Shown here: positions 16,475 through 27,144 of the stretch, in pieces
How the letters are laid out: each line of letters opens with the position of its first letter
How positions within the stretch are numbered: position 1 is the stretch's first letter
Origin: JAEUHO01 sp046350655
GTDB lineage: Bacteria; Planctomycetota; PLA2; JAEUHO01
Reading direction: 5' to 3'
Assembly: GCA_046350655.1 (NCBI GenBank)
Contig: JAXMAB010000012.1
Coordinates: 62,001-126,000 of the forward strand
DNA: 64,000 nucleotides
Position numbers and translations under genes: made by a program
The notes under the pieces: generated by a model
What the model was told of the DNA's origin: nothing
The model's database searches: none
Seen by the model: the letters and a program-made list of their open reading frames with translations, nothing else

Positions 16475-18091
16475 ATGCCGCCCCGCGACGACCGACGCCC
16501 GCCCGACCCCGGCGACCCCGCGCGCCGCGGCCGCGGCGACCGGCGTCGTAGCCACGGCCCGCCCCCGCCCGACGACCCGGACGCGCGCGAACGGGCCCGG
16601 ACCGTCCTCGAGCGCGAGATGGACCGCGGGGCCGACCTCGAGCAGGCCGCGCGCGCCGCGCTGCGCGTCTCCGAGGAGTGCGCCGAGGCGTGGCTGCTGC
16701 TCGCCGACGCGGCGCGGACCCCGGAGGAGGCCCGGTCCCGCGTCCGGCGCGCCGTCGCCGTCGCGACCGCGGCGCTCGGCTCGGCGCGGCTCGCCGCCGA
16801 GCGCGGCCGGCTCGCGGACACGCCCGACGGGGTCGCCTACCTCCACGCCCTGGCCGCGCTCGCCCGCGTCCAGTCCGCCGAGGAACGCGGCCCGCAGGCC
16901 GTGCAGACGCTGCAGCACGTCCTCGCCGCCGATCCCCGCGACCCCGTCGCCGTGCGCGGCGACCTCCTCCTCCTGCTCCTCGCCACCGGCCGCGACGACG
17001 AAGCCGAGGAGCTCGTCGCCGCGTATCCCGACGAGGCCAACGCCGACTGGTCGTTCGGCCGCGCGCTGCTGCGCCGCCGCCGCGCCGCCGACGACGCGGC
17101 GCTCGACCGCGCGACCGCCGCGCTCGACCGCGCGATCGCGCGGTTCCCGGAAGCGGCCCGCGCGCTCGCGGGCGATCCCGCCGCGCCGACGCGAGGCCCG
17201 CGCGTCGATCCGCTCCTCGCGCAGGCGTGGGCCGACACCGACACGGCCCTCGCGTGGCTCGCGGAGCGCCTGGCGGCGCCCCCGCCCGCGACCGTCCCCG
17301 CGCCGGCGTCCGCGCCGCCGCCCGACGCCGACCGCCGGTTCTCGGCGCTCGAGCACGTCGAGGAGGCCCTCGACCTCCCGCCCGCGCGACGGGAACCGCT
17401 CGCGGTGCGGGCCCTCGAGCTGTGGCCCGACTGCGCGGCCGCGTGGCAGGTGCTCGCGGACGTCGCCGGCGACCTCGCGACGCGGCGCGCGCGCCTCGTC
17501 GAGGCCGTGGCCGCCGGCCACCGGGCCTTGCGTCGTCCGCCGGGCGGGCCGCCGTCCCCCGTCGGCGACGGCGACGACGCGCGGGCCCTGCTCGCGGCGC
17601 GCGACGCGCTCGCGGGCGCGCTGCGCGCGAGCGGCGACGAGGACGGCGCGCTCGCGCAGGAACGGGCGCTCCTCGCCGAGGACCCCGACGACCCGCGGGG
17701 CGTGGGCCTGCGGCACGTCGCGCGGCTGTTCACGCTGGGACGCGACGCCGAGGCCGAGGCGGTGCTCGCGACCCGGGCCGAGGACGCGTCGCCGGGCTGG
17801 GTGTGGGCCCGCGTGCTGGCGGCGAAGCGGAAGGGCGAGCGCGTGGCGGCGTCGTTCGCGCTCTCCGAGGCGACGATGGTCGCGTCGTTCGTCGGCCCCT
17901 TGCTGCTGACGCGCTCGGGCAAGGTCCCGCGGCCCGAGGGGCTCTCGCGCGACGGGTTCGAGGCGTGCCGCGCCGCGGCGGACGTGCTGCGGCCGGCGTT
18001 CGAGGCGACCGAGGGGGCCCTCGCGTGGCTCGCGAGCGTGCTGCCCCGCCCGCCGGACGCCTCCCGCGGGCGCCCCGGCCCCCGGACGTAG
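16475..18091 (+). CDS. TPR-like helical repeat protein
   Basis: 538 residues from the ATG at 16475. The Arg/Pro/Asp-rich first 40 residues are probably disordered. The rest is helical repeats of TPR character: AEAWLLLADAARTPEEAR, VQTLQHVLAADPRDPVAVRG, and again CAAAWQVLADVAGDLATRRA in the second half, separated by a Pro-rich linker. The pattern of a residue-rich repeat followed by paired-repeat segments recalls bacterial ST7-like TPR proteins. No signal peptide or enzyme motif is visible. It probably acts as a cytoplasmic scaffold; function unknown. Confidence 0.75.
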   Translation: MPPRDDRRPPDPGDPARRGRGDRRRSHGPPPPDDPDARERARTVLEREMDRGADLEQAARAALRVSEECAEAWLLLADAARTPEEARSRVRRAVAVATAALGSARLAAERGRLADTPDGVAYLHALAALARVQSAEERGPQAVQTLQHVLAADPRDPVAVRGDLLLLLLATGRDDEAEELVAAYPDEANADWSFGRALLRRRRAADDAALDRATAALDRAIARFPEAARALAGDPAAPTRGPRVDPLLAQAWADTDTALAWLAERLAAPPPATVPAPASAPPPDADRRFSALEHVEEALDLPPARREPLAVRALELWPDCAAAWQVLADVAGDLATRRARLVEAVAAGHRALRRPPGGPPSPVGDGDDARALLAARDALAGALRASGDEDGALAQERALLAEDPDDPRGVGLRHVARLFTLGRDAEAEAVLATRAEDASPGWVWARVLAAKRKGERVAASFALSEATMVASFVGPLLLTRSGKVPRPEGLSRDGFEACRAAADVLRPAFEATEGALAWLASVLPRPPDASRGRPGPRT

Positions 18092-18094
18092 GCC

Positions 18095-18115
18095 CGCACC
18101 GTCGGGACCGGTGCG
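18095..18115 (+). terminator. Short hairpin after the TPR gene
   Basis: A 7-bp stem, CGCACCG with CGGTGCG, with a 7-nt loop right after the stop codon and before the next signal-peptide gene. There is no T run. Confidence 0.4.
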
Positions 18116-18167
18116 TCGGGGCGAGGCGTACGCCATACTCCTAGGCTTCCCGTCGGAGTCCCCCGGC

Positions 18168-20018
18168 ATGCGTCTGACCCGTCCGATCGCCCTCCTGGGC
18201 CTCGTCGCGTGGACGGCCCCGTCGCTGGCCCGCGCCGAGGAGCCGGCCGCGCCCGCCGCCCTGACCGTCACGGTGCCGACCGAGGTCGTGCCCGCGCCGA
18301 AGCCGTCGGACCCGCCGCCGGCGAAGGGCAGCGAGCCCCGCGTCTCGGTGATGCCCGTCACCGTCGAGCTGGCCGACGGCGCGCCCGCCGGCGTGACGCC
18401 GCCCGCGGGCGCGAACGCGTGGCACGGCGACCTCGAGGTGGGCGGCAAGAAGCTCCCGTTCGGCGTCGTCTGCGCCACCGGCGCGACGTGCGCCGTCTAC
18501 GTGGACGCCAACCGCGACGGCGCGCTCGACCCGGCGACCGAGAAGGTGGAGGCGCCGGTGACCGCGTCCCCCGACGGCAGCGTGACGGCACGGCTCGAGA
18601 AGGCGCGCCTCGGCGGCGCCGAGATCGTCGTGACGCTGCAGCGGCGGCCGGCCGGCTTCTCGGGGATGCTCGGTCGGCCGCCGGTCGGCGGGAAGCCGGC
18701 GGGCCCGGCGCGCCCGCTCGAGTTCACGGCGGCGCCTCCGGCCGACCCCACGCACGTCGCGGACCTGAAGGGGACGGTGCGGTACGCGACCGTGACCGAC
18801 GGCGACGCCACGTTCCACGTCGCGGCCGCGCGCGACGGCGACGCGGGCCTCGTGGTGCTCGTGGACGAGAAGCCCGACTTCGGCACGGCGCGGCGGGTGA
18901 CGCCGAACGGCGGGCCCATGCGCCGCGGCAGCCGCGTCGTCGGGATGCGCTGGACGGCGGCCGGGTTCTCGCTCGGCGGCGTCCCGCGCGTGCTCAACGT
19001 GCAGGAGACGGTGGACAACGCGTGGGCCATGGTGACCCCCGCGGCGACGCGCAAGGGCGCGGCCGACGTGGAGGGCAAGCCCTACGTCCTCTATCTGCTC
19101 GACGGCGACCTCGACGGCGCGTACCGCAGCCCCGAGGACGCGTGGTGGTTCGGGCCGAAGGGCGCGCTCGCGAACCCGAACGTCAACAACATGACCGAGG
19201 GCGACGCGCCCCAGCTGCTCGAGGGCGGGCTCGTCTGGACCCTCGAGGGGCTCGCGGACGACGGCAGCGCGCGCCTGGTCCGCTCGAGCCGCCCCGACGC
19301 GGCCGACGAGGTCCTGCACCGCCGCGCCGAGCGCGTGAACGCGAAGCGCTGGTTCCCGCGGTTCGCGGAGGACAAGGACTTCGACAAGGCGCACCCGGCC
19401 GACCCCGCGCGCAAGCCCGCGGAGAAGCCGCTCCGCTTCCGCTTCGCCCTCACCCTCGACGACGCCAAGGCGCTGGCGGCGAAGGAGGGCAAGCCCCTCC
19501 TCGTCGACTTCGAGGCCGACTGGTGCGTCTGGTGCAAGCGCCTCGACTACCACACCTACCCGGACGCCGGGGTCGTGAAGGCGCTCGAGCGGTTCACCTG
19601 CGTGAAGATCAACAACGAGCTCGACCCGAAGAAGTCGTGCAACGGGCTCGGCTGGCGCGGCATCCCCGCGGTCGGCGTGTTCGGCGCCGACGGCAAGCCG
19701 GTGGTGTTCAAGATGCCCGGCCGTGACGGCCACGACGGCCCCGTCGTCGACCACATCCCCGGCTTCCAGATGCCGCAGGACTTCGTCGCGACGCTCGACG
19801 CCGTCCACGCGGCCTACGAGGACGTGAAGGCCGGGAAGCCGCCGCTCACGCTCCCGCCGCCGAAGGCCCCCGAGGCGCCGCGCCCGCCCGCGGTGCCGAC
19901 CGCGCCGCTCGCGCCGGAGAAGCCCGCGACCCCGCCGGCGCCGAGCCCGACGCCGACGCCGACCGAGCCCGCGCCGCAGCCGCAGCCGGGCACCCCGGAG
20001 CCCGCCCCGACGAAGTAG
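18168..20018 (+). CDS. Exported protein with C-terminal thioredoxin-fold domain
   Basis: 616 residues from the ATG at 18168, chosen because it starts a clear signal peptide (MRLTRPIALLGLVAW, cleavage near ARAEE); GGAG lies 10 nt upstream. The N-terminal 400 residues contain EF-hand-like VDANRDGALD and LDGDLDGAYR stretches and beta-rich segments. Around residue 435 a thioredoxin-like domain begins: GKPLLVDFEADWCVWCKR with Cys453 and Cys456 (CVWC), as in thioredoxin_7/DsbD-gamma-like domains, and WRGIPAVGVF containing the cis-Pro. The last 75 residues are Pro/Ala/Thr-rich, as in wall- or surface-associated tails. A periplasmic disulfide or thiol role is likely; the substrate is unknown. Confidence 0.85.
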   Translation: MRLTRPIALLGLVAWTAPSLARAEEPAAPAALTVTVPTEVVPAPKPSDPPPAKGSEPRVSVMPVTVELADGAPAGVTPPAGANAWHGDLEVGGKKLPFGVVCATGATCAVYVDANRDGALDPATEKVEAPVTASPDGSVTARLEKARLGGAEIVVTLQRRPAGFSGMLGRPPVGGKPAGPARPLEFTAAPPADPTHVADLKGTVRYATVTDGDATFHVAAARDGDAGLVVLVDEKPDFGTARRVTPNGGPMRRGSRVVGMRWTAAGFSLGGVPRVLNVQETVDNAWAMVTPAATRKGAADVEGKPYVLYLLDGDLDGAYRSPEDAWWFGPKGALANPNVNNMTEGDAPQLLEGGLVWTLEGLADDGSARLVRSSRPDAADEVLHRRAERVNAKRWFPRFAEDKDFDKAHPADPARKPAEKPLRFRFALTLDDAKALAAKEGKPLLVDFEADWCVWCKRLDYHTYPDAGVVKALERFTCVKINNELDPKKSCNGLGWRGIPAVGVFGADGKPVVFKMPGRDGHDGPVVDHIPGFQMPQDFVATLDAVHAAYEDVKAGKPPLTLPPPKAPEAPRPPAVPTAPLAPEKPATPPAPSPTPTPTEPAPQPQPGTPEPAPTK

Positions 20019-20048
20019 CGACCGCACGTCGCTCGCGTATCGTCCCGG

Positions 20049-20078
20049 CGGCCGGGCCGCGCGTGCGGGGCCCGGCCG
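20049..20078 (+). terminator. GC-rich terminator-like hairpin
   Basis: A perfect 10-bp stem, CGGCCGGGCC with GGCCCGGCCG, loop of 10 nt, followed by CTTCGTTC, 30 bp after the thioredoxin-fold gene. Confidence 0.55.
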
Positions 20079-20116
20079 CTTCGTTCCCCCGTCCCGTCTC
20101 GCCGTCTGGAGCCGTC

Positions 20117-21637
<1,521 letters not shown>

Positions 21638-21660
21638 CGCGAACGGCCCGCCCCCGTCGC

Positions 21661-21681
21661 GGGCGCCCACAAGGGGCGCCC
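21661..21681 (+). terminator. Terminator-like hairpin after gltX
   Basis: GGGCGCCC, short loop, GGGCGCCC (each arm complementary to the other), about 25 bp after the gltX stop. There is no T run. Confidence 0.5.
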
Positions 21682-22073
21682 CCACGGGCACACGGACCAC
21701 GTCGGGTTCGTCTGCATGCCGTCGCGTTCGCGGGGTCACGGACCCCGTGCGATGGGCGCACGTGCGGTGGCGTTCCTCCGCGCGCGCACCGCGCGGAGGT
21801 CGTGGGCGTGCGATTCCGTGGGCCGTAGGGCGCAACCGTCCACGTCGTACGGGGGCCCATCGCGTGCGCGGGACCGCGAGGCCCGTTGGCCGTCGCGCGG
21901 GATCGCGCACGCCGTCGCGATCCGCGGAAACCCGTAGGGCGCGGCCCTCGCGGCCGCCCGCCGGTCGCGGGGATCACCGCATCCGCGAACGGCCCCGGTC
22001 GGTCAACGAACGGCGTCCGCCGGCGGGGGCGCCGGCGGGCGCCGAGGGGAGACGGGCGAACCGCGGAGGCGCG
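21682..22073. other. Gene-free stretch between gltX and a convergent lipoprotein gene
   Basis: I see no supported gene here. It contains the half repeat GACCGCGAGGCCCG at 21872-21885. Frames that stay open have irregular codon use. Confidence 0.5.
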
Positions 22074-23114
22074 TCAGCGGCGGTACGACGCCGTGGCGGC
22101 CATCGGCGGCTTGCAGTCCGGGCAGTCCTCGGCCGGCGCGGGCGGCGGCGGCGGCATCGCCGTGTCGGCGTCGGGCGCGTCCGGCACCGACGGGGCCATC
22201 GGGGCGGGCGCGGGCGCCGGCGCCATCGCGAGCGGCGGCGGGCACGAGTCGCCCGAGCAGTCGCGGCCGTCGTGGAACAGCTTGCGGTCCGGCGAACGGG
22301 CCGGGAAGACGGCGACGTGGGCCGTCGCGTCGCCCTCGGTGCCCTCCTCGGCGGCGAGGTGGACCGTGTACCGGCCGGGCTGCGGCGCGATGAACGTCAG
22401 CTTGCGCGTGGCGCCGCGGTCGAGGAGCACGCGGGGCGGGCACGCGCCCGCGATCTGGTTCTCGACGGCGAGCGCGCGCATGCCGTCCGGGCCCTTCACC
22501 ATGACGACCTTCGGCGTCACGTTGCAGGCGTGGTCGGGCTTGATCTGCACGACGCAGTTCGCGCCGCGCGTCGCGATGAACGACACCTTCTCGTCGGACT
22601 CCGGCGTCAGGAAGAAGCGCTGGTCCGCCTGGCCGGCGAGCCGCATCGCGTAGGAGAAGCGGTACATCTGCTCGGCGCCGCACGCCTCGCGGCACAGCTT
22701 GCCGGTGTACGTCCCGGTCTTGCGGAGGATGACGCCCTGGGCCGAGAGGCCGCCCTTGCTCACCTTGACCGGCGCGTCGAGGGGACGGCCCTCGGGGTCG
22801 GTGATCGTGAGCGTCGGGGGCGCGCCGTCGCCGCAGTCCACGGCGAGGTCGAGGTCGAGGAGCGTGTAGGCGACGCCCTCGAAGTGGAAGCACTGGCACT
22901 GACCGGGCCGCAGGTTGCCGATGAGCGTGTCGCCCGGCATCACCTGCGACACGTCCGGGGCCGTGCCCGCCGCGACCGACGTGCAGGGCGTCCCGAACTG
23001 GGGCGCCTCCACCCGCGGCTCGAAGGAACCGTCGCGCTTCCACGACGAGCGGCACCCGCCGAGCCCGAGGGCCGCGACCGCCGCGAACGCCACCGCCATC
23101 GCCGACTTGCGCAT
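22074..23114 (-). CDS. Cys-rich lipoprotein, unknown family
   Basis: 346 residues; the ATG at 23114 has GGGAGG 9 nt upstream. A signal sequence with lipobox LGGC (Cys21) marks a lipoprotein. The mature part has an all-beta look with many Cys (for example GQCQCFHFEG, CREACGAEQM, CSGDSCPPP) and two segments of the kind found in pre-peptidase C-terminal or bacterial Ig-like domains: LLDLDLAVDCGDGAPPTLTI and APQPGRYTVHLAA. The C-terminal 60 residues are Pro/Ala-rich and end with a paired-Cys motif (CPDCKPP). It converges with gltX and is divergent from thiD. Function unknown. Confidence 0.8.
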   Translation of the reverse strand: MRKSAMAVAFAAVAALGLGGCRSSWKRDGSFEPRVEAPQFGTPCTSVAAGTAPDVSQVMPGDTLIGNLRPGQCQCFHFEGVAYTLLDLDLAVDCGDGAPPTLTITDPEGRPLDAPVKVSKGGLSAQGVILRKTGTYTGKLCREACGAEQMYRFSYAMRLAGQADQRFFLTPESDEKVSFIATRGANCVVQIKPDHACNVTPKVVMVKGPDGMRALAVENQIAGACPPRVLLDRGATRKLTFIAPQPGRYTVHLAAEEGTEGDATAHVAVFPARSPDRKLFHDGRDCSGDSCPPPLAMAPAPAPAPMAPSVPDAPDADTAMPPPPPAPAEDCPDCKPPMAATASYRR

Positions 23115-23222
23115 GGAGCCGCCTCCCACCGCACCCGGCCGGACCGCGTCCCGAGGGGCGTTCGACCACGGGTCGAAACGACACGACCACCCGGGACACG
23201 AACCGGCTGCTACCGTAGATCG

Positions 23223-24056
23223 GTGGCCGAACCCCTTCCCTTCACCGTCCTCTCCATCGGCGGCAGCGACCCCACGGGCGGCGCCGGCGTCGCGGGCGAC
23301 CTCAAGACGTTCGCCGCCCACGGCGCGTACGGCGCCGCGGTCGTCGCGGCGGTCACCGCCCAGAACCACCGCGGCGTGACGGCGGCCGTCGAGATCGCGC
23401 CGGACCTCGTCCGCGCCCAGGTCGAGGCCGTCCTCGCCCAGGTCGCCCCCCGCGCCGTGAAGACGGGGATGCTCTTCGCGCCGGCGACCGTCGCGGCCGT
23501 CGGCCGCGCCCTCGCGAACCTCGGCGCCCCCCTCGTCGTCGACCCCGTCCTGTCCGCCAGCGCCGGCGGGGCGCTCGCCCGCGCCGGGCTGCTCGAGGCG
23601 CTCGCCGCCCACCTCCTCCCCCGCGCCGCCGTCGTCACCCCGAACCTCGACGAAGCGGGGGCGGCCCTCGGCTGGGCGGTCGCGCCGGGCGCCGAGGTCG
23701 CGGCCGCGCGGGCCTTGCGGTCCCGATGGGGCGGGGTCGCCGTCCTGTTGAAGGGGGGCCACGCCACCGGCGACCGCGCCGTCGACGTCCTCGCGACGGC
23801 GGACGGCGTCTTCTCCCTCTCGCTGCCGCGGCTCGCGACCGTGGACGGGCACGGGTCGGGGTGTGCGCTCTCCGCGTCCATCGCCTGCCGTCTCGCCCGG
23901 GGGGACGGGTTGCTCGCGGCGGTCGTCGGCGCGAAGGGCTACCTCCACCGGGCGCTCGCCGCGGCGGCGCCGCTCGGCGTCGGCCGCGGTCCCGTGCGCC
24001 ACGACGTGCCCGCCGACGCGACCGACCCCGTCGTCGTCGTCACGGGCCCGTCCTGA
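23223..24056 (+). CDS. thiD: Hydroxymethylpyrimidine/phosphomethylpyrimidine kinase
   Basis: Ribokinase-fold kinase of thiamine biosynthesis that phosphorylates HMP and HMP-P; 277 residues, typical for ThiD. Signature SIGGSDPTGGAGVAGDLKTF at the N-terminus, VTAQNHRGV, VKTGMLFAP, DPVLSASAG, TPNLDEAGAAL, VLLKGGHATGD and the ribokinase-family anion-hole/catalytic segment DGHGSGCALSASIA. A GTG at 23223 opens the frame exactly at the family start. No other thiamine gene is adjacent. Confidence 0.94.
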   Translation: MAEPLPFTVLSIGGSDPTGGAGVAGDLKTFAAHGAYGAAVVAAVTAQNHRGVTAAVEIAPDLVRAQVEAVLAQVAPRAVKTGMLFAPATVAAVGRALANLGAPLVVDPVLSASAGGALARAGLLEALAAHLLPRAAVVTPNLDEAGAALGWAVAPGAEVAAARALRSRWGGVAVLLKGGHATGDRAVDVLATADGVFSLSLPRLATVDGHGSGCALSASIACRLARGDGLLAAVVGAKGYLHRALAAAAPLGVGRGPVRHDVPADATDPVVVVTGPS

Positions 24057-24097
24057 CGGCCGACGCGGCGCGGGGCGCCGTTCGGTAGGCTGCGGGG

Positions 24098-27052
24098 GTG
24101 CCGTCCGGCGTGCCGCCCCCCGCCGACCCCGACCCGCTCCTCGGGCGGACGCTCGGGGGGACCTACCGGCTCGACGCGCGGCTCGGGGCGGGCGCCATGG
24201 GGACCGTCTACCGGGCGCACCACCTCCTCCTCGACCAGGCCTTCGCCGTCAAGGTGATCGCGCCGGCCCTCGCCGGCGACGCCGACGTGCGGCGGCGGTT
24301 CCTCGTCGAGGCCCGCAGCCTCGCCGCGTTCACCCACAAACACGCCGTGCAGGTCCGGCACTGCGGCGAGGACGGAGGCGTCCTCTACCTCGCCATGGAC
24401 CTCGTCCGCGGCGAGACACTCGCGGACCTGCTCGCCCGCGAGGCCCCGCTCGCCGCCGCCCGCGCGGCGGAGATCGCCGCGCAGGTGCTGTCGGCCCTCG
24501 ACGAGGCCCACGCGGCCGGGATCGTCCACCGCGACCTGAAGCCGGGGAACGTCATGGTCGAGACGACGCGAGGCCCGGCCGGCCCCGTCGACCGCGCCCG
24601 CGTGCTCGACTTCGGGCTGGCGCGGATCGTGGACGCCGAGCGCGCCGCGCTGCCGAGCGCCTACGCCTCGTTCGGCGGCGACGTCGTCGGCACGGTGGCC
24701 TACATGGCGCCCGAGCAGCTCCGCGCCGACGACGGCGTCGACGGTCGCGCCGACCAGTTCGCGGTCGGCGTCGTGCTCTACGAGATGCTGACCGGGACGG
24801 CGCCGTTCCCGGGTTCGTCCACGATGTCGATCGCGCTGCGCGTGGTCGAGCATCCCCCGGCGCCCTGGACGGACGTCGCCCTCTCCGCCGTGCCGGCCTC
24901 GCTCCGCGCCGTCGTCGAGCGCGCGCTGTCGAAGCACCCGGACGCCCGGTTCCCGTCGGCCGGCGCGATGGCGGAGGCGATCCGCGCGGCGGGGTCGGCA
25001 CGCGCGCCGGCGCCGCCGCTCCCGCCGCCCGTGGTGCCGGCCCCCACCCCGGCCGCCCCGATCCCGCCGGACCACGGACCGACCGCGCCCTCGCTCGCGA
25101 CGGAGACCGGCCGCCGACCGCGGCGCGCTCTCCGGGTCGCAGCGGGCCTCGCGGTCGTGGGGATCGGGCTCGCGACGTGGTCGCTCGTCGGGCGTACGGG
25201 TCGCACCGACCCCGCGGACACGGCCCGCGGGCGCGGCGACGCGGCCCTCGCCGAGGGTCGCTGGTCGGAGGCGGTCGATGCGTTCTCCGAGGTGATCGCC
25301 GCCGCGCCCCGCGACGGGGGCGCGTGGCTCGGTCGCGCGGAGGCCCGCATCGGGCTCGCGGACCGCAACGCGCGGGCGGACCTCGACGAGGCCGCGCGCC
25401 TGCGCCCCGGCGATCCGGACGTCCTCGCGGCGCGCGGCAGGTACTTCGCCGAGGTCGAGAAGGACCCCGGCGAGCTCGAGAAGGCCGTGGTCGCGGCGCT
25501 GTCGGCGGACGAACACGCGATCGCGCCGCGGGTCGTCCGCGCCGAGGCGTGCCTCGCAAGCGGCGACCTCGCCCAGGCCGGCCTCGACGTCGCGACGATC
25601 GAGCGCGACGCGCCGGACGACCCGCGAGGCCCGACGCTGCGGGCCCTCCTGCGGGTGGCGGAAGCCGAGCGCCGGCGGGACGACCCTGCGCGTCGGGACG
25701 CGGCGCTCGCCGAGGCCGTCGAGGCGGCCGGCCGCGCCGCGACCCTCGATCCGCGGTGGTCCGGCGGACCGAGGGCGCTCTCCGTCGCGCGACAGCACCA
25801 GGGCACGGTCGCGAAGGAAAGCGGCGACTACGAGACGTCGCGGACCCGCATCGCCGAGGCCGAGGCCGCCGCGACCGAGGCGCTCGAGCGCGTGGCGCGG
25901 CACCCGTCGCACCGCCGGCAGGGGGCGATGCGCTTGCGGGCGCTGAACGAGCGGGCGGGGCTCCGCTTCGTCGCCCTCGACGTCGCCGGTGCGGCGTCCG
26001 ACCTCGAGGAGGCCGTGCGGCTCGCGCCGCGCGACGCCGCCCTGCTCTCGACGCTCGCGTACGCGCGGCAGCAGAACGGCGAGCACGAGAAGGCGATCGA
26101 GGTCTACGCGCGGCTGTACGGCATCACCGGCACCAAGGACCACGTCTTCCGGCAGGCGTTCGGCTGGCAGCGCCTCGGCGACGTGCGGGCCGACGTCGGC
26201 GCCGTCGGGCCGGCCCGCGACGCGTACGACCGCGCGATCACGGTCTACGGAGAGGCCCTGCAGCGCTTCCCCGACGCCGCCGACCTGCGGGCGTACCGCG
26301 GCGAGACGTACGCGCGCCGCGCGCGGCTGACCCGCGGCCCCGAGCGAGACGCCGACCTCGCGCGCGCCCGCGCCGACCTCGACGCCGTCGTCGCGGCGCA
26401 CCCGGACGACAGCGAGGCGCTGCTCCGACGCGGCGAGTGGGCGCTGCTCGCGGGCGATCCCGCGGCCGCCCTCGCGGACCTGCGGAAGGCGATCGGGGAC
26501 CGGAAGGACCGCACCCCGCGCTTCTACGCCCGGCTCGCGACCGCGGCCGTCGAACGCGCCGCCGACCCCGCCCTCGACGCGGAGGCCCGACGTGCCTTGG
26601 CCGACGAGGCGGTCACCGCGGCGCAACGGGCGGTGGACCTGCTGCCGGACCAGGCGGCGTCCGTCCTGCCGCTGCTCGTCTCGGCGCACCTGCGCGTCGC
26701 GGCGACCCACGGCCCCCGCGACGCCGCGCCCCGCGACGCCGCGCTCGCGAGGGCGTCGAGCGCCCTCGTCGCGCTCGAGGCCGCGGCGGGGCGCGCACCG
26801 CCGGAGGAAGCAGAGCGCGCGCGGGCCGTCGTCTCGTATGCCCGCGCCGAGTCCCGTCTCGCCGCCGGCGACGCCGCGGGCGCGGTCGAGGCGGCCCGCG
26901 ACGCGGTCGCCCGGCGGGACGCGGAGCACGCGGCCGGGCGCTGGTCGCTCGACGCCCGATGGGTCGAGCGCCTCGCGGACGCGCTCGCGCTGGCCGGCGA
27001 CGCGGAGGGAGCCGCCGCGGCCCGCGCCCGCGCGGCGACGCTCCCGCGATGA
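24098..27052 (+). CDS. Transmembrane Ser/Thr kinase with extracytoplasmic TPR region
   Basis: 984 residues from a GTG at 24098. Kinase domain: GAGAMGTVYRA loop, Lys52, HRD 144-146, canonical DFG 171-173, AYMAPEQ. A Pro/Ala linker (about 300-340) leads to one membrane span (345-364). The remaining 600 residues are TPR-like repeats (for instance GDAALAEGRWSEAVDAFSEV and LLSTLAYARQQNGEHEKAIE), predicted outside the membrane. This is a common architecture in Planctomycetota and Myxococcota. It lies 41 bp after thiD, but functional linkage is unlikely. Confidence 0.93.
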   Translation: MPSGVPPPADPDPLLGRTLGGTYRLDARLGAGAMGTVYRAHHLLLDQAFAVKVIAPALAGDADVRRRFLVEARSLAAFTHKHAVQVRHCGEDGGVLYLAMDLVRGETLADLLAREAPLAAARAAEIAAQVLSALDEAHAAGIVHRDLKPGNVMVETTRGPAGPVDRARVLDFGLARIVDAERAALPSAYASFGGDVVGTVAYMAPEQLRADDGVDGRADQFAVGVVLYEMLTGTAPFPGSSTMSIALRVVEHPPAPWTDVALSAVPASLRAVVERALSKHPDARFPSAGAMAEAIRAAGSARAPAPPLPPPVVPAPTPAAPIPPDHGPTAPSLATETGRRPRRALRVAAGLAVVGIGLATWSLVGRTGRTDPADTARGRGDAALAEGRWSEAVDAFSEVIAAAPRDGGAWLGRAEARIGLADRNARADLDEAARLRPGDPDVLAARGRYFAEVEKDPGELEKAVVAALSADEHAIAPRVVRAEACLASGDLAQAGLDVATIERDAPDDPRGPTLRALLRVAEAERRRDDPARRDAALAEAVEAAGRAATLDPRWSGGPRALSVARQHQGTVAKESGDYETSRTRIAEAEAAATEALERVARHPSHRRQGAMRLRALNERAGLRFVALDVAGAASDLEEAVRLAPRDAALLSTLAYARQQNGEHEKAIEVYARLYGITGTKDHVFRQAFGWQRLGDVRADVGAVGPARDAYDRAITVYGEALQRFPDAADLRAYRGETYARRARLTRGPERDADLARARADLDAVVAAHPDDSEALLRRGEWALLAGDPAAALADLRKAIGDRKDRTPRFYARLATAAVERAADPALDAEARRALADEAVTAAQRAVDLLPDQAASVLPLLVSAHLRVAATHGPRDAAPRDAALARASSALVALEAAAGRAPPEEAERARAVVSYARAESRLAAGDAAGAVEAARDAVARRDAEHAAGRWSLDARWVERLADALALAGDAEGAAAARARAATLPR

Positions 27053-27144
27053 CGCAGGGCGTGATCCCTTCGGGACCCCGGGTCGCAGCGGTACCCTGAC
27101 GTGCGTCACGGCCCCCCGCGGGCCCGTCGGGATCCGGTCGCCCC

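Noticed and set aside
15740..18478. Long minus-strand frames opposite the TPR and thioredoxin-fold genes
   Set aside because: Arg-rich translations without motifs; the plus-strand genes have signal peptide, CxxC and repeat patterns.
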